From Cryptomeria japonica (Eukaryota; Streptophyta; Pinopsida; Cupressales; Cupressaceae): a DNA stretch of 64,000 nucleotides. Below the pieces are notes generated by a model that saw only the letters and a program-made list of their open reading frames with translations, had not been told where the DNA came from and made no database searches. The stretch covers positions 398,011,939-398,075,938 of the forward strand of contig NC_081406.1 in assembly GCF_030272615.1 (NCBI RefSeq), read 5' to 3'. A program made the translations under genes and the position numbers. Below, piece by piece: positions 9,481 to 18,179 of this stretch. How positions within the stretch are numbered: the stretch's first letter is position 1; each line of letters opens with the position of its first letter.

Positions 9481-10740
9481 GATGTTATATTTGTCTAAGA
9501 CAACTCCTCTTGGGGGTATATGTCTTTTGAACAAAAAACTCTTCTTCTACAAGGATCACCTTTACACTTAAAACATGATATCTCTTTTCAACTATCTTAT
9601 CCTTTCTTGAAGAGTATTCCCTCTCTTGCTTGGATTTATGACATTGTTGCATAATGGCTATCTTCTTTGTGATGAAGGTAGGTATCCTTGTTCTAATTTC
9701 CTTAAGATATCAACATCAACCTATGTTGACATCTTAAGGGGGGGGCACCCACACTGCTCCTTTGTACTATACTTCTCTTATGCATTGTATAGTGGGACAT
9801 TCTTGGAACCTGAGGGCGGCCTCTTAGAGAAAGGTGTCATCAATATTCTTATACAGTGGGACATTCTAAGAACCAGAGGGAAGCCTCTTAGAGAAAGATG
9901 TCATCACTTTCCTCTTGTACAGTAGGTCATTCTCAAAACTAGAGGATAAAATCTTAGAGCGAGATGATGCCACTTTTTGTAGGGTGATTATTCTCGGAAC
10001 CAAAGCATAGAATCTTAGAGCGAGATGTCACACCTTTCTTGACACTTGTACTAAACATTCTATATAGGTTGTAGCATACTTGGGCATATACTCCTATGAG
10101 GCACTTTGAACCTCACTTGCACACACACGCGCTTAAGGTTGGGTGGAACTAACAATGTTCCTACTATCCTCCCTTACATGAATCACCTAGATAGGCTCTA
10201 GGGGTGAGATTTTCCATGTCCTTCTCTCCATGGATCACCTAGTTTTAGGGGCGAGACGTCTATGGATTCTTTCTTCTTTTCCTTTCTTCTCATGGATCAC
10301 CAAAGTGTGTATTCATGTTCTCTCTTCTTCCTCTCATGAACCCATAGTTTTTCTATTGATGGTTCATGGATGATGTCATCTTTGATCTTTTATGTGTTCG
10401 CTTGTGTTTATGTGGTGGCATTGGTCTTTGCGTCCTGATTAGTTATTGAGATATCTGAGTATCGAGGTCTCTTCGGCTATTTGGTTTGTTGTCTTGTGTC
10501 TGCTGTGTGTCTTTTGTGCTTTGTTTTTATTTTGTGCATCTTGTTCCTTTTGGTTTTGTGTGCTATTGTATATGTTTGAGTGAGTTAAGATCCTAAGATT
10601 GGGGGCTTGGTTCCTCAAGATTAGTGACATCTTATGATCCTTGTGATCTTCCTCTACATCTCTCATCTTCATCTCTCTCTTTCTTCTACTTTACTGATAG
10701 TAGTGGTGTAAGACATACTCCTGCTAAAGTGGGGGCTAAA
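9481..10740 (+). other. Element N 3' internal noncoding region
   Basis: No gene is supported. After the solo LTR the internal sequence resumes, holds a tandem repeat (9785-10040), a stretch with repeated ATGGATCACC / TCATGAA words near 10175-10350, and ends in a polypurine tract AAAGTGGGGGCTA directly before the 3' LTR. Confidence 0.6.
9785..10040 (+). repeat. Four-unit tandem repeat of about 63 bases
   Basis: Units start near 9787, 9851, 9916 and 9978. Each has the order: GTGGGACATTCT-like, then GGAACC or a variant, then an AGAG-x-CTCTTAGAG segment, then GATGTCATC or a variant. The last two units are more diverged. Confidence 0.75.
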
Positions 10741-10914
10741 TCTAGCGTCATAAAATTGCACCACTTGGAATTTTAACTACATTTAAGCTACTCACGTTGA
10801 CAATGACATCCTCCTCCCTAGCCGAGACCCCTTTCTACATTTTCACCTCTTGTACCCTTCATGTTTGAGCCTTGAGATAGCCTCAGGATCCTGTCCTAGC
10901 CCCAAGATAAAGCA

Positions 10915-10968
10915 GGATAGGGGTGTGGCACCCCTATCCCCCTTAGATAGGGGCCCGGTACCCCTATC
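10915..10968 (+). repeat. Two adjacent palindromes in element N LTR
   Basis: GGATAGGGGTG at 10915-10925 pairs perfectly with CACCCCTATCC at 10929-10939 around a three-base loop. GATAGGGG at 10946-10953 pairs with CCCCTATC at 10961-10968. Both are upstream of the TATA-like box at 11082. Confidence 0.88.
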
Positions 10969-11081
10969 CTACCCTCTTAGGGTGGCCCCAAGATAGGTCC
11001 CCCAAGCCTATTTGTACTTTGGGATCCTAAATCTCCCTGATGTCGGTCTTTTATGAGATGAATTAATCTTCAAGAGGCATG

Positions 11082-11089
11082 TATAAAAG
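11082..11089 (+). promoter_or_regulatory. TATA-like box of element N 3' LTR
   Basis: TATAAAAG followed by GGAG lies 341 bases into the LTR, a usual U3 promoter position. Function is inferred from sequence and place only. Confidence 0.5.
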
Positions 11090-11929
11090 GGAGTTGGTTT
11101 TCTCATTTGTATAAGGAGGAATGAGAGGTAAAATTCAAGCGAAGGAATGATAAGCAAGCATAGGCAAACATATACATCATCAAGCTTTCAAGCCTTCTTG
11201 ATTCATCCATTGGAGCAATATTTCAACATTCATTTGCAAGCATGTATTTGTGTTAGGGTTTTGTCATGTTACATACCATTTCATGCAACACTTGTGATTA
11301 CATTCAAGAAGAAAAGCAATCATTATCAACAAGTTGCAGATCTACAAGGTATACATTTATATTGTTTACATTCAAGAATTTGCAATTTCTTTGTTTCAAG
11401 GTTGTTTCCTTAACTAGGGTTTGACTGAGGAAAACCCCTATTCACAACCCCTTTTCCTCTCTTTTCTATGTGTAGGTTGTAGGTGCACAGCTGTAATTGC
11501 AGGTTTGGACTTCATTTGTAGAGACATAAGAAGCCCTTTTCATTTCTTAGATTTTATGGAGGACCATGTACATTCCCACCACAATCCAGATGAATTTTCT
11601 CCAAATTTGCAGGGTGGATCCGTATCAGTCTAATTATCTTAGATCCGAAGTTACAACACAATCTCAAACTGGGATCTCTTCATTTCACTCATTCTCTTTC
11701 TCTTTTCCACATAGTCAACAAGTCATCTTTCTCATTTACAAAAGAGGGTAAATCACACCCCAACCCTTGCAATCCACTTGGAATTCACATCTTTGTTTCC
11801 ATTGGATTTGCATCTATTGGATTCAACCCCTCTTTTGAATGTAGAGATCCTTCAAGTGAAAATCATCCTAGTGGCTTCATTTCTCTCTCCTATGTGCGGA
11901 GTCACTAAGATCCAATTTTCCACTTTACA

Positions 11930-12189
11930 GATATATATATTTGTAATCATGCTTTATAATGTAATCAATGAGAGAATAGACTATGTATAGAAGATAGATC
12001 TTTTGATTCAAGGTCCTGGTGTGACCTTTTCTACCAGGCCTATGTGTCGGTATGTTGTAACCTGGGAGTTACCGGTTCGCAATAAAACTATCTATTCTGC
12101 ATTGCCTCCATCATATCTATGTGTTTCAGTTGTGTTTACTCTTGTTGACCGGTTTGGACTGATCTCCTTGAGGTCCCTCCTCATTGGTG
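11930..12189. other. Unclassified stretch between element N and Gypsy remnant
   Basis: No ORF is supported. GATATATATAT then TTATAATGTAATCAATGAGAG (about 11953-11973) looks like the polyadenylation/U5 part of a Copia LTR. 12020-12150 has ACCGGT-type words as in the Copia LTRs. I cannot define ends. Confidence 0.4.
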
Positions 12190-13800
12190 ACTGCTTCAGG
12201 CACTCCAAACATTTAACCACATTTATAACTATGTCATTCTTCATCCCTTGCCAAAATTATAGCTTCTTTAGATCTGCATAAAGTTTATTAACCCCTGGTA
12301 TCCTGAGTAAGGAGTATTATGGGCCTTAGATAAGTCTACCTCCCTTAAGTCCCCTGAATTTGGAACATAGATTATGTTATTGTATCTTAGTAATCCTTCT
12401 TCATCTAGCATGTACCCTTCAACCTTAGGATATATTGGGTCATACTCTAAAGTCAATTTGACTTGCTCATAGCATGGATCATGTTCTTGCTCTTTCATTA
12501 CTTTCTTCTTAAAGGTGGTTCTGAACGTTTCTATAGTCATCAAGTGCCTCCTTATACTCAAAGCATCTGCCACCTTATTTTCCTTCCCCTTAATATATTC
12601 AATTTAAAAATCATATTCACTTAGGAATTATAACTACCTTCTTTGTCTAGCATTTAAGTGGGGTCGGGTAAAAATGTACATTAGTCCTTGATTATCTGAT
12701 TTTAACAAAAGGATTCCCAAGTAAGAAGTGTCTCTATTTTTGTAGGGCGTGCACAATAGCTGCTAATGCCAAGTCATGAGGGGCAAAATTTATTTCACGA
12801 GTCTTCAATTTCCTAGATTCATAAGCCAAAACCCCTTCATCTTGAATAAGTACTCCACCTAAACCTTCAATAGAAGCATCTGTTACAATTGTGAAGTGTC
12901 CATTTGGATCTGGAACCCTTAAGATAGGTGTTGTAGTTATTTTTTTTTTAAAATTTGAAATGCCTTATCACTTTGCTCCGTCCACACAAAATTTTTACCT
13001 TTTCTTTGCAATGATGTGATAGGGTTTTCTATCTTAGAGAATCCTTCCACAAACCTCCTATAGTACCCTGCTAGCCCCATAAAGCTGCTTACCTCTAAAA
13101 TTTTTTTTAGGGATTGGCCATTCTACTATCACCTTTATTTTATTCACATCGACCACTATTCCTTCTTTTGATATGATATGACCAAGATAGTAAATATTTT
13201 CTTCAAAAAAGGCACATTTAGATAATTTCCCATATAACTTATGTTCCCTTAACCTTTGTAAGACCAATTGTAGGTGAACTAAATGTTCTTCCTCATTTCT
13301 AGAATAAATCAAGATGTCATCCAAAAATACCAAGACAAATTTGTGCAAGTAGTAATGAAGCACACTATTCATAAAGTTCATAAATGTAACTGGAGCATTG
13401 GTTACACCAAAAGGCACTACCATGAATTCATAATGCCCATATCTAAACCTAAAAGGTGTCTTTGAAATATCTTCTTCCTTAATTCTGAGTTGATGATATC
13501 CTGATCGGAGGTCTATCTTTGAAAACACTGCTGCTCCCTTCATTTGATAAAAAAGATCCTTTATTTGAGGCAAGGGGTACCTATTATTTATTGTGACCTT
13601 GATCAACATCCTAGGGTCAATGTATAGTCTCAAAGTCCCATCCTTCTTCTTAACAAATAAGACTGGTGCTCCCATGGTGATACACCTAGCCTTATTATTG
13701 CCTTAGCTAAGAGATCCTCCAATTGCATTTTGAGTTCTTGTAATTCAGTTGTGTTCATTCGATAAGGCACCCTTGATACAGGTTGAACTCCTGGCAAAAT
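12190..13800 (-). pseudogene. G2 Gypsy RT, RNase H and integrase start (broken)
   Basis: From about 13790 down, the frame gives the RT entry (PYRMNTTELQELKMQLEDLL), then SP[16 protein letters not shown], [19 protein letters not shown] and the catalytic F-L-D-D-I-L-I near 13305-13335. The frame breaks near 13058. RNase H remnants follow (TDAS near 12875, ADALS near 12570), and an integrase zinc-binding start with HNTPYSG near 12310 and a possible C-L-E-C pair near 12215. Several stops and frameshifts are present. A proline in the usual K-x-x-IDPR motif replaces the DYR residues. The RT resembles the chromovirus/Tekay side of Gypsy; I am not certain of the clade. Confidence 0.85.
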
Positions 13801-13886
13801 GTTGATTGAAAAGTCAAACTTCCTTTAGTTTGTGTAAGCTGAAGTGAGATCAAGGCCTAGACTTGAATCTTCTCTTTGATACCACA

Positions 13887-14314
13887 TGTAATAACCCACT
13901 TAGCTAAACCTAGAATTTTGAAGCATTTTTTTTTTGAATCATATGTTCGTATTTGTGTTTGTTTCAATCACATACTCTGGGCATTTATCCTACTGGGATA
14001 GACATTCATCCAACCTGGATGAGAATATAACTATATGGGTTAGGCATCTATCCATATGGGATAGGAGGTTCTATCTATCCAATTTGGGATAGGCATCTAC
14101 CCAAGCGGGGTAGGTATCTATTCAAGGAATAGGAAATGCTCTGGCACAAGACTTTAGACTCATTGGGACCATCTGGGTCTTGAGTCACTATCTAAAGACT
14201 ACATTCCCCTACTAGGAGTGCATCGAGGTCATCATCCTTAGGAGTAAATAAAAAACATAATATAAGCTTGATTTCCACCTTAGAATTTGTCCTAAATCCT
14301 CAGGAAGTCAAGTG
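13887..14314 (-). repeat. G2 LTR, 3' part
   Basis: The segment starts at TGTAATAACCC next to the primer site and is cut by the insertion of M at 14315. It carries a striking array of micro inverted repeats (13986-14132). The rest of the LTR is expected from 35575 onward; I could not fix its far end. Confidence 0.7.
13986..14132. repeat. Array of 6-7 micro inverted repeats in G2 LTR
   Basis: Units: TATCC-TACT-GGGATA (13986-14000), CATCC-AACCT-GGATG (14007-14021), a weak unit at 14031-14043, CTATCC-ATAT-GGGATAG (14048-14064), CTATCC-AATTT-GGGATAG (14075-14092), CTACCC-AAGCG-GGGTAG (14097-14113), CTATTC-AAG-GAATAG (14118-14132). Where an arm changes, its partner changes to match. Confidence 0.88.
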
Positions 14315-15523
14315 TGATAAACTTATAAGGCAATGAGAGGGGGGGGGGAGTAAGTGCAAGAAAAAATAGTATAAATTTGATCATAAACTTAAACAACTTA
14401 AAACTTAATAAGCATAAGAGGAAAATCACCACATAAGCTAATGCCCAATAAAACAAATTCCACAAAACATAAGAGATTTATACGTGGAAACCCAAAAGGG
14501 AAAAACCATAGTGGGAGTTAATACCCACAAGATTCACTATTTGCAGAATAGAAATATTGACCGGTTAATGTCTTACAAACATGCCTTGTTAGGAGCAGAC
14601 CCAGTTAGGAGTCACCCGATTAAGGGATTTAAATGATGAGCCCTCTTAGGAGCTTTGACCTATTAGGATCAACCTCACAAGAGGATTCAACACTCTGATC
14701 TAGAGTTACCCGGTTAAGGGAATTACAAAGTGAGGCCTGTTGAGACCCACTCGGTTAGGGGATTTTACTTCTGTAACTGTTAGGATAACAATAGTTCAAA
14801 TTATCTTTATGTAACACCTCTATGTCTAATAAAATCCACTTCAGATCCTCAAAACATCAATAACACATCAATACAGAGCTTCACTAATCACCGCACAATC
14901 ATAACCTAAATATTCACTTTGATTTTATGTCTATCTCATAACTCATCACACTTTTTATAGACATCAACTAAGTTGGCTACAACCTTGGAACAATTTCCTA
15001 GGTTCAATTAATCTAGACAAAATAATATTACATGTCGAACTTATGTCAATCACCGCCATAAAAAATCAAAACCTCTGCCGTTTTACTAATTTAAGTGACT
15101 TTATCACTATCGATTAAGTGTTCATTAGAATACCTTCTCTGTACATCAAATCTCGCTTGTCTGATTAAATCTTCCAATGCCATCATGAAGATAGCTCCAA
15201 ATACCTATTTCAATGACTCCTATAAAACCACATCATTCAACTCTTCATCAATCACCTGTACCAGTTGCATGAAGGCAACTCTGTCTTTGTTTACCGGTTA
15301 AGAACCTATTTTCCAGTTCACTGGTAAACTGTCATCTGTACCGATTATACCTTACTAGTTGGCTTCCAAGACTTAGATGACTACAAAAATATTGTTTCCA
15401 TCAATGACAACACATGACTTAGTCATCAAACATGAATCTCAATCTCTTTATCACATTCACCAATCAATCATTTACCGGTTGCATATCGCCAATAGTCTTT
15501 ACCGGTTCAGTCAAATGCAAACA
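14315..15523 (-). repeat. Element M 3' LTR
   Basis: 1209 bases, plus view TGATAAACTTATAAGG to ATGCAAACA. It holds a micro-hairpin array (14580-14765), the U5 CCC/GGG element near 14485-14505 (GGAAACCCAAAAGGGAAAAACC), a poly-G run near 14340 (the reverse of TTCACCCCCC) and a reverse TATA-like CTATAAAAAG at 14951-14960. It matches 34362-35569. Confidence 0.93.
14580..14765 (-). repeat. Micro inverted repeat array in M 3' LTR
   Basis: Read on the minus strand: CCC-TTAACC-GGG, CCTC-TTGT-GAGG, TTGATC-CTAATAG-GTCAA, AGCTCC-TAAGA-GGGCT, CCC-TTAATC-GGG and further units. Spacing and order parallel Copia-A (for example the CCTC-TTGN-GAGG unit directly precedes the TTGATC unit in both). The copy in the 5' LTR is at 34620-34815. 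Confidence 0.75.
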
Positions 15524-15917
15524 TTCTCCCCCTTTGGCATTGATGGAAACACTTACAATTTTTTTTGTCAACTAAGTGTGCAAAACAAAAATTGACTTCA
15601 TGACTTATAATCCCCCTTAGAAATTGTGTTCTTAAAAGACTTATACTACTACTCTCCCTTTACTTTAACATACAAAATTTTGACTCTCTTCAGCTATTAC
15701 TCCCCCTTTGACAACAATGCCAATCAAAGAAGTAAATACATGGAAGATAAATACATTTACATCAAAATTTGCATCAAAATTGCATAGCATATATAGATAT
15801 AGGAGTTCAAAATGTTTTTACAATGCAATCTCTACATGTGTCCTCATCTATCCAACAAACTCCTCCATGGCATCTAGAGTGCTCATCTCCCGTGTAGCAA
15901 GAAACTTTAGATTCTTT
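15524..15917 (-). other. Element M 3' internal end with two polypurine tracts
   Basis: Plus view TTCTCCCCCTTTGGCATTG at 15524-15542 (LTR-proximal tract) and ACTCCCCCTTTGACAAC at 15699-15715 (second tract, about 170 bases away). The part up to 15912 still carries a fragment of the C-terminal coiled-coil block E, ending in a basic/aliphatic stretch with a stop. TCTTT at 15913-15917 is one copy of the S1 target duplication. Confidence 0.75.
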
Positions 15918-17602
15918 TGTGTAGGGGAAAAAGCGAGACTAGGTTAACATGCCCTAATCCTACCTTTTGACACACATTACGGAATACGAAAGAGCCTAGA
16001 GATATCGCACAATTGGCTACTTCTTTTTATGAAAGAGAGAGCCACGAGATATCTATTAGGATTTCTATTCCTTTGTTGTAATTGAAAGATAGAATGATGC
16101 AAGTTCAATTCCTAACCCCAAAATGCAAATATGAACTAATAACAAGATTACAGAATTGAACTTAAATGATGGAAAGCTGTAAACACAAGGATGAAATAAG
16201 AATGCAAGTGCGTACCCGGAGTTAAAATTTGACTTAAAATGTTCGGGACGGGGGCGCGGGCGCCACTGTCCTGATTCTGCCCCTGAAACTGCTCCGGAAA
16301 CTGCTGTTTTTGCACTTTGGAAAAAGCTGTCAAAAATGCTGAAAATGCTGTCGGACCAGGGCGCCCAGCGCCCCTGTCCCAGGGACCAGGGCGCCCAGAA
16401 GGGACCAGGGCGCCCAACGCCCCTGTCCTGGCAGGACCAGGGCACCCCACGCCCCTGTCCTGGTCTTTTGTTCTGAAATTTGGTGGGAAGGTTGGTCTCA
16501 GTCTGCTTCTCCCGGATCTGCAACCTGCGGCGTCGTCCGAGTCCCGAAGCCTGCACTTATATATGAAAAGGTGTTTGGGCGGCTATATAGGGTTTTGCCT
16601 TAGTCAAACCCCCGCTTCGGTGATTTCCACCTCCACGAATAGCCAAGTTGTATTGTAAAATGTATTGTGTGTGCAAACCTAGTGTGTGTGCAAGGTCCAA
16701 AATGCAAGAAAGCAAACTAGAGCAACCTAGAAAGTAAACCCTAATTGCTTGTAAATGATGATGCAAATGCTCTAAATCAAGATGCAATGTGATCTAAAGC
16801 ATGAATAAATGATATATCAAAGCTTATGTAAGGACATGAAAACAATATGAAATCATACCCAACCCTCAAGGGAGGAGTACAAGCCAATCTTCAGTCGGTA
16901 ATCTCCTATTGTTCTTCAATGTCTTCCAAGCCCTAAATGGATGAATGAATGAATTTGATAGATGCTTGATAGAGTGATGTTGAATGTTGTTGAAGTCTTC
17001 AAAGATTTGCTCTTTCGCTGCCTATGAAGTTCCTGGAAACCAAAAATCGGATCCCTTCAAATGAGGAAAGAGAGCTTTTATGTATGAAACCCTAGGTCGT
17101 AAATTCGTATTTTGGCCGACCTAGAGATTGAATATCCCGCCAATTTCTTGGGGTTAAGCTTTATTTTATGAGTGGATCGTGCTCCCAAAATTTCGGGAAA
17201 AATGTCCGGGACCATGTTGCATGGGCGCCATGGTCTCGACAACTTTTCACCAAATTTTCAGGGCCGTCAGATATGATGATTTTAGAGAGAATCCCGAAGT
17301 TACAGGTGATTTCGAGATGTTTTGACCCCCGAAATCAAGCCCCCAAGTTCAAAATAGGACCTAATTAGGGTTTTTGATTAAATGATGTATAGGAGGAATA
17401 AAATGAAAAGGGCACACTTTAATGAAAGGGCCCAACTTTATGATATGGGAGATGATAAAATAGAACCTTAGACCTAATTAATTTGATTAATTAAGTGCTA
17501 AAGGGGAAATGCAATGCAAAATGCAAAATGCGCCAAGGCGGGTGCTAAACTAGGTGTGAAATTGTACCACCCTAGCAAGTGCGTACAATTTACGACGCTA
17601 CA
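15918..17602 (-). mobile_element. S1: solo LTR of the element N superfamily
   Basis: Minus-strand start TGTAGCGTCGTAAATTG (plus 17602 downward) and end CCCCTACACA (plus 15918). TCTTT flanks both sides (15913-15917 and 17603-17607). The start resembles the N LTR. No primer site, polypurine tract or ORF of a retroelement protein is seen inside. Open frames over the GC-rich repeat (about 16065-16658) are translations of the repeat, not genes. A TATA-like TATATAAG on the minus strand lies near 16556-16563. Confidence 0.88.
16245..16462. repeat. GC-rich tandem palindromes in S1
   Basis: Five units of about 28 bases: 16245-16272, 16353-16380, 16382-16400 (half), 16400-16428, 16433-16462. Each has GGACCAGGGCGCCC-like then a GCGCCCCTGTCC-like arm, so each unit can fold on itself (GGAC-x-AGGGCG with CGCCCC-TGTCC). 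Base composition here is far more GC-rich than the window. Confidence 0.85.
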
Positions 17603-17607
17603 TCTTT

Positions 17608-18179
17608 ATAGGCTCTCTACAAGATTTCCACCTTCGATATCAGCTATGTTTGTAATTCTTGCAGTGATCTAATCCTCTTAACCTATTCAAGTTCATAAGC
17701 TTTTAACTTATGCTGAATTTCTACAACCAATTTGCCATATTTAATAGCAGAGTCATTAAGGGTCTTGAATGACTCACTAAGAACTTCAATTTCTTGCTCA
17801 GCTTCTTCCTTATTCTTAAAGTTAGTACAAAACAATGAAAATTTGGAAACCACTGCAAGTATTTTACGTCCAATTTCAAGTCCTTTCAAACGGTCCTTAA
17901 GAGAAACTTTCCCTTTATCGATTTTAGTCATCAATTGCTCAGTTCTTTTCTTCTTGTACTCCTTCTCCACACTAGCATAAGCTGCATCGTCAAAAGATTT
18001 CATCTATTTTTCAGCATTAGAACAAGTTGTCCAAGCTTATCAATAGGAGTAAAAACATTATCAGTATCAGTCTCCGATAGGAGACTTGACCAAATCTCAA
18101 CAACATTCCTTATTGTTTCTGCCTCCTTCTACTGTTCTTTCATCTTCTTCTTCTTGGCCCAGGATTGCATGACAGTTGC
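17608..18179 (-). pseudogene. Element M block E: C-terminal coiled-coil (part)
   Basis: An open frame at 18003-17683 gives a lysine/glutamate-rich helical protein with EKEYKKKR, KDRLKGLEIGRKIL and EAEQEIEVLSESF segments. It corresponds by position to the coiled-coil end of the polyprotein in H, D and C. Frame remnants continue upstream to K (18180) and downstream to S1 (17603). GTTGC at 18175-18179 is the left K duplication. Decayed by stops near 17680 and 18003. Confidence 0.7.

Larger units (their letters stand above)
5128..11929 (+). mobile_element. Element N: non-autonomous LTR element with Gypsy-type gag remnant
   Basis: Two copies of the same LTR end bracket the region: 5133-5237 and about 11823-11929 both read CAACCCCTCTTTTGAATGTAGAG at the start and CCACTTTACA at the end. 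The upstream rest of the 5' LTR lies left of Copia-A, outside the window. The internal region has a gag-like ORF pair with one zinc knuckle but no protease, RT or integrase. A polypurine tract AAAGTGGGGGCTA (about 10726-10738) precedes the 3' LTR. A solo Copia LTR sits inside (7981-9480). The base after the 3' LTR starts GATAT, the predicted target duplication. The family is related to solo LTR S1, which shares the TGTAGCGTC start. Confidence 0.85.
10741..11929 (+). repeat. Element N 3' LTR
   Basis: The LTR is 1189 bases long. It begins TCTAGCGTCATAAAATTGC (the TG start changed to TC) after a polypurine tract and ends CCACTTTACA. The start matches solo LTR S1 (TGTAGCGTCGTAAATTG). It carries two GC-rich palindromes (10915-10968) and a TATA-like TATAAAAG at 11082-11089 about 20 bases before GGTTTTCTCATTTG. 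Its last 107 bases repeat 5131-5237. Confidence 0.87.
12190..14314 (-). mobile_element. G2: Ty3/Gypsy remnant, split by element M
   Basis: On the minus strand the order is LTR end, primer site, RT, RNase H, start of integrase, the Gypsy order. The LTR starts (plus view) TGTAATAACCC at 13887; next to it TTTGATACCACA at 13875-13886 is the reverse complement of TGTGGTATCAAA, an initiator-Met-type primer site. Only about 100 bases separate the primer site from RT sequence, so gag and protease have been deleted. The left end fades near 12190 within the integrase zinc-binding part. Element M inserted in its LTR (TSD AAGTG at 14310-14314 and 35570-35574), so LTR sequence should continue from 35575. 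Confidence 0.8.

Noticed and set aside
16065-16658. Overlapping long ORFs on both strands with GAPWS/PGR-rich products
   Set aside because: They are translations of the GC-rich tandem palindromes inside solo LTR S1; frames in both directions are open because of the repeat, and no family match is readable.
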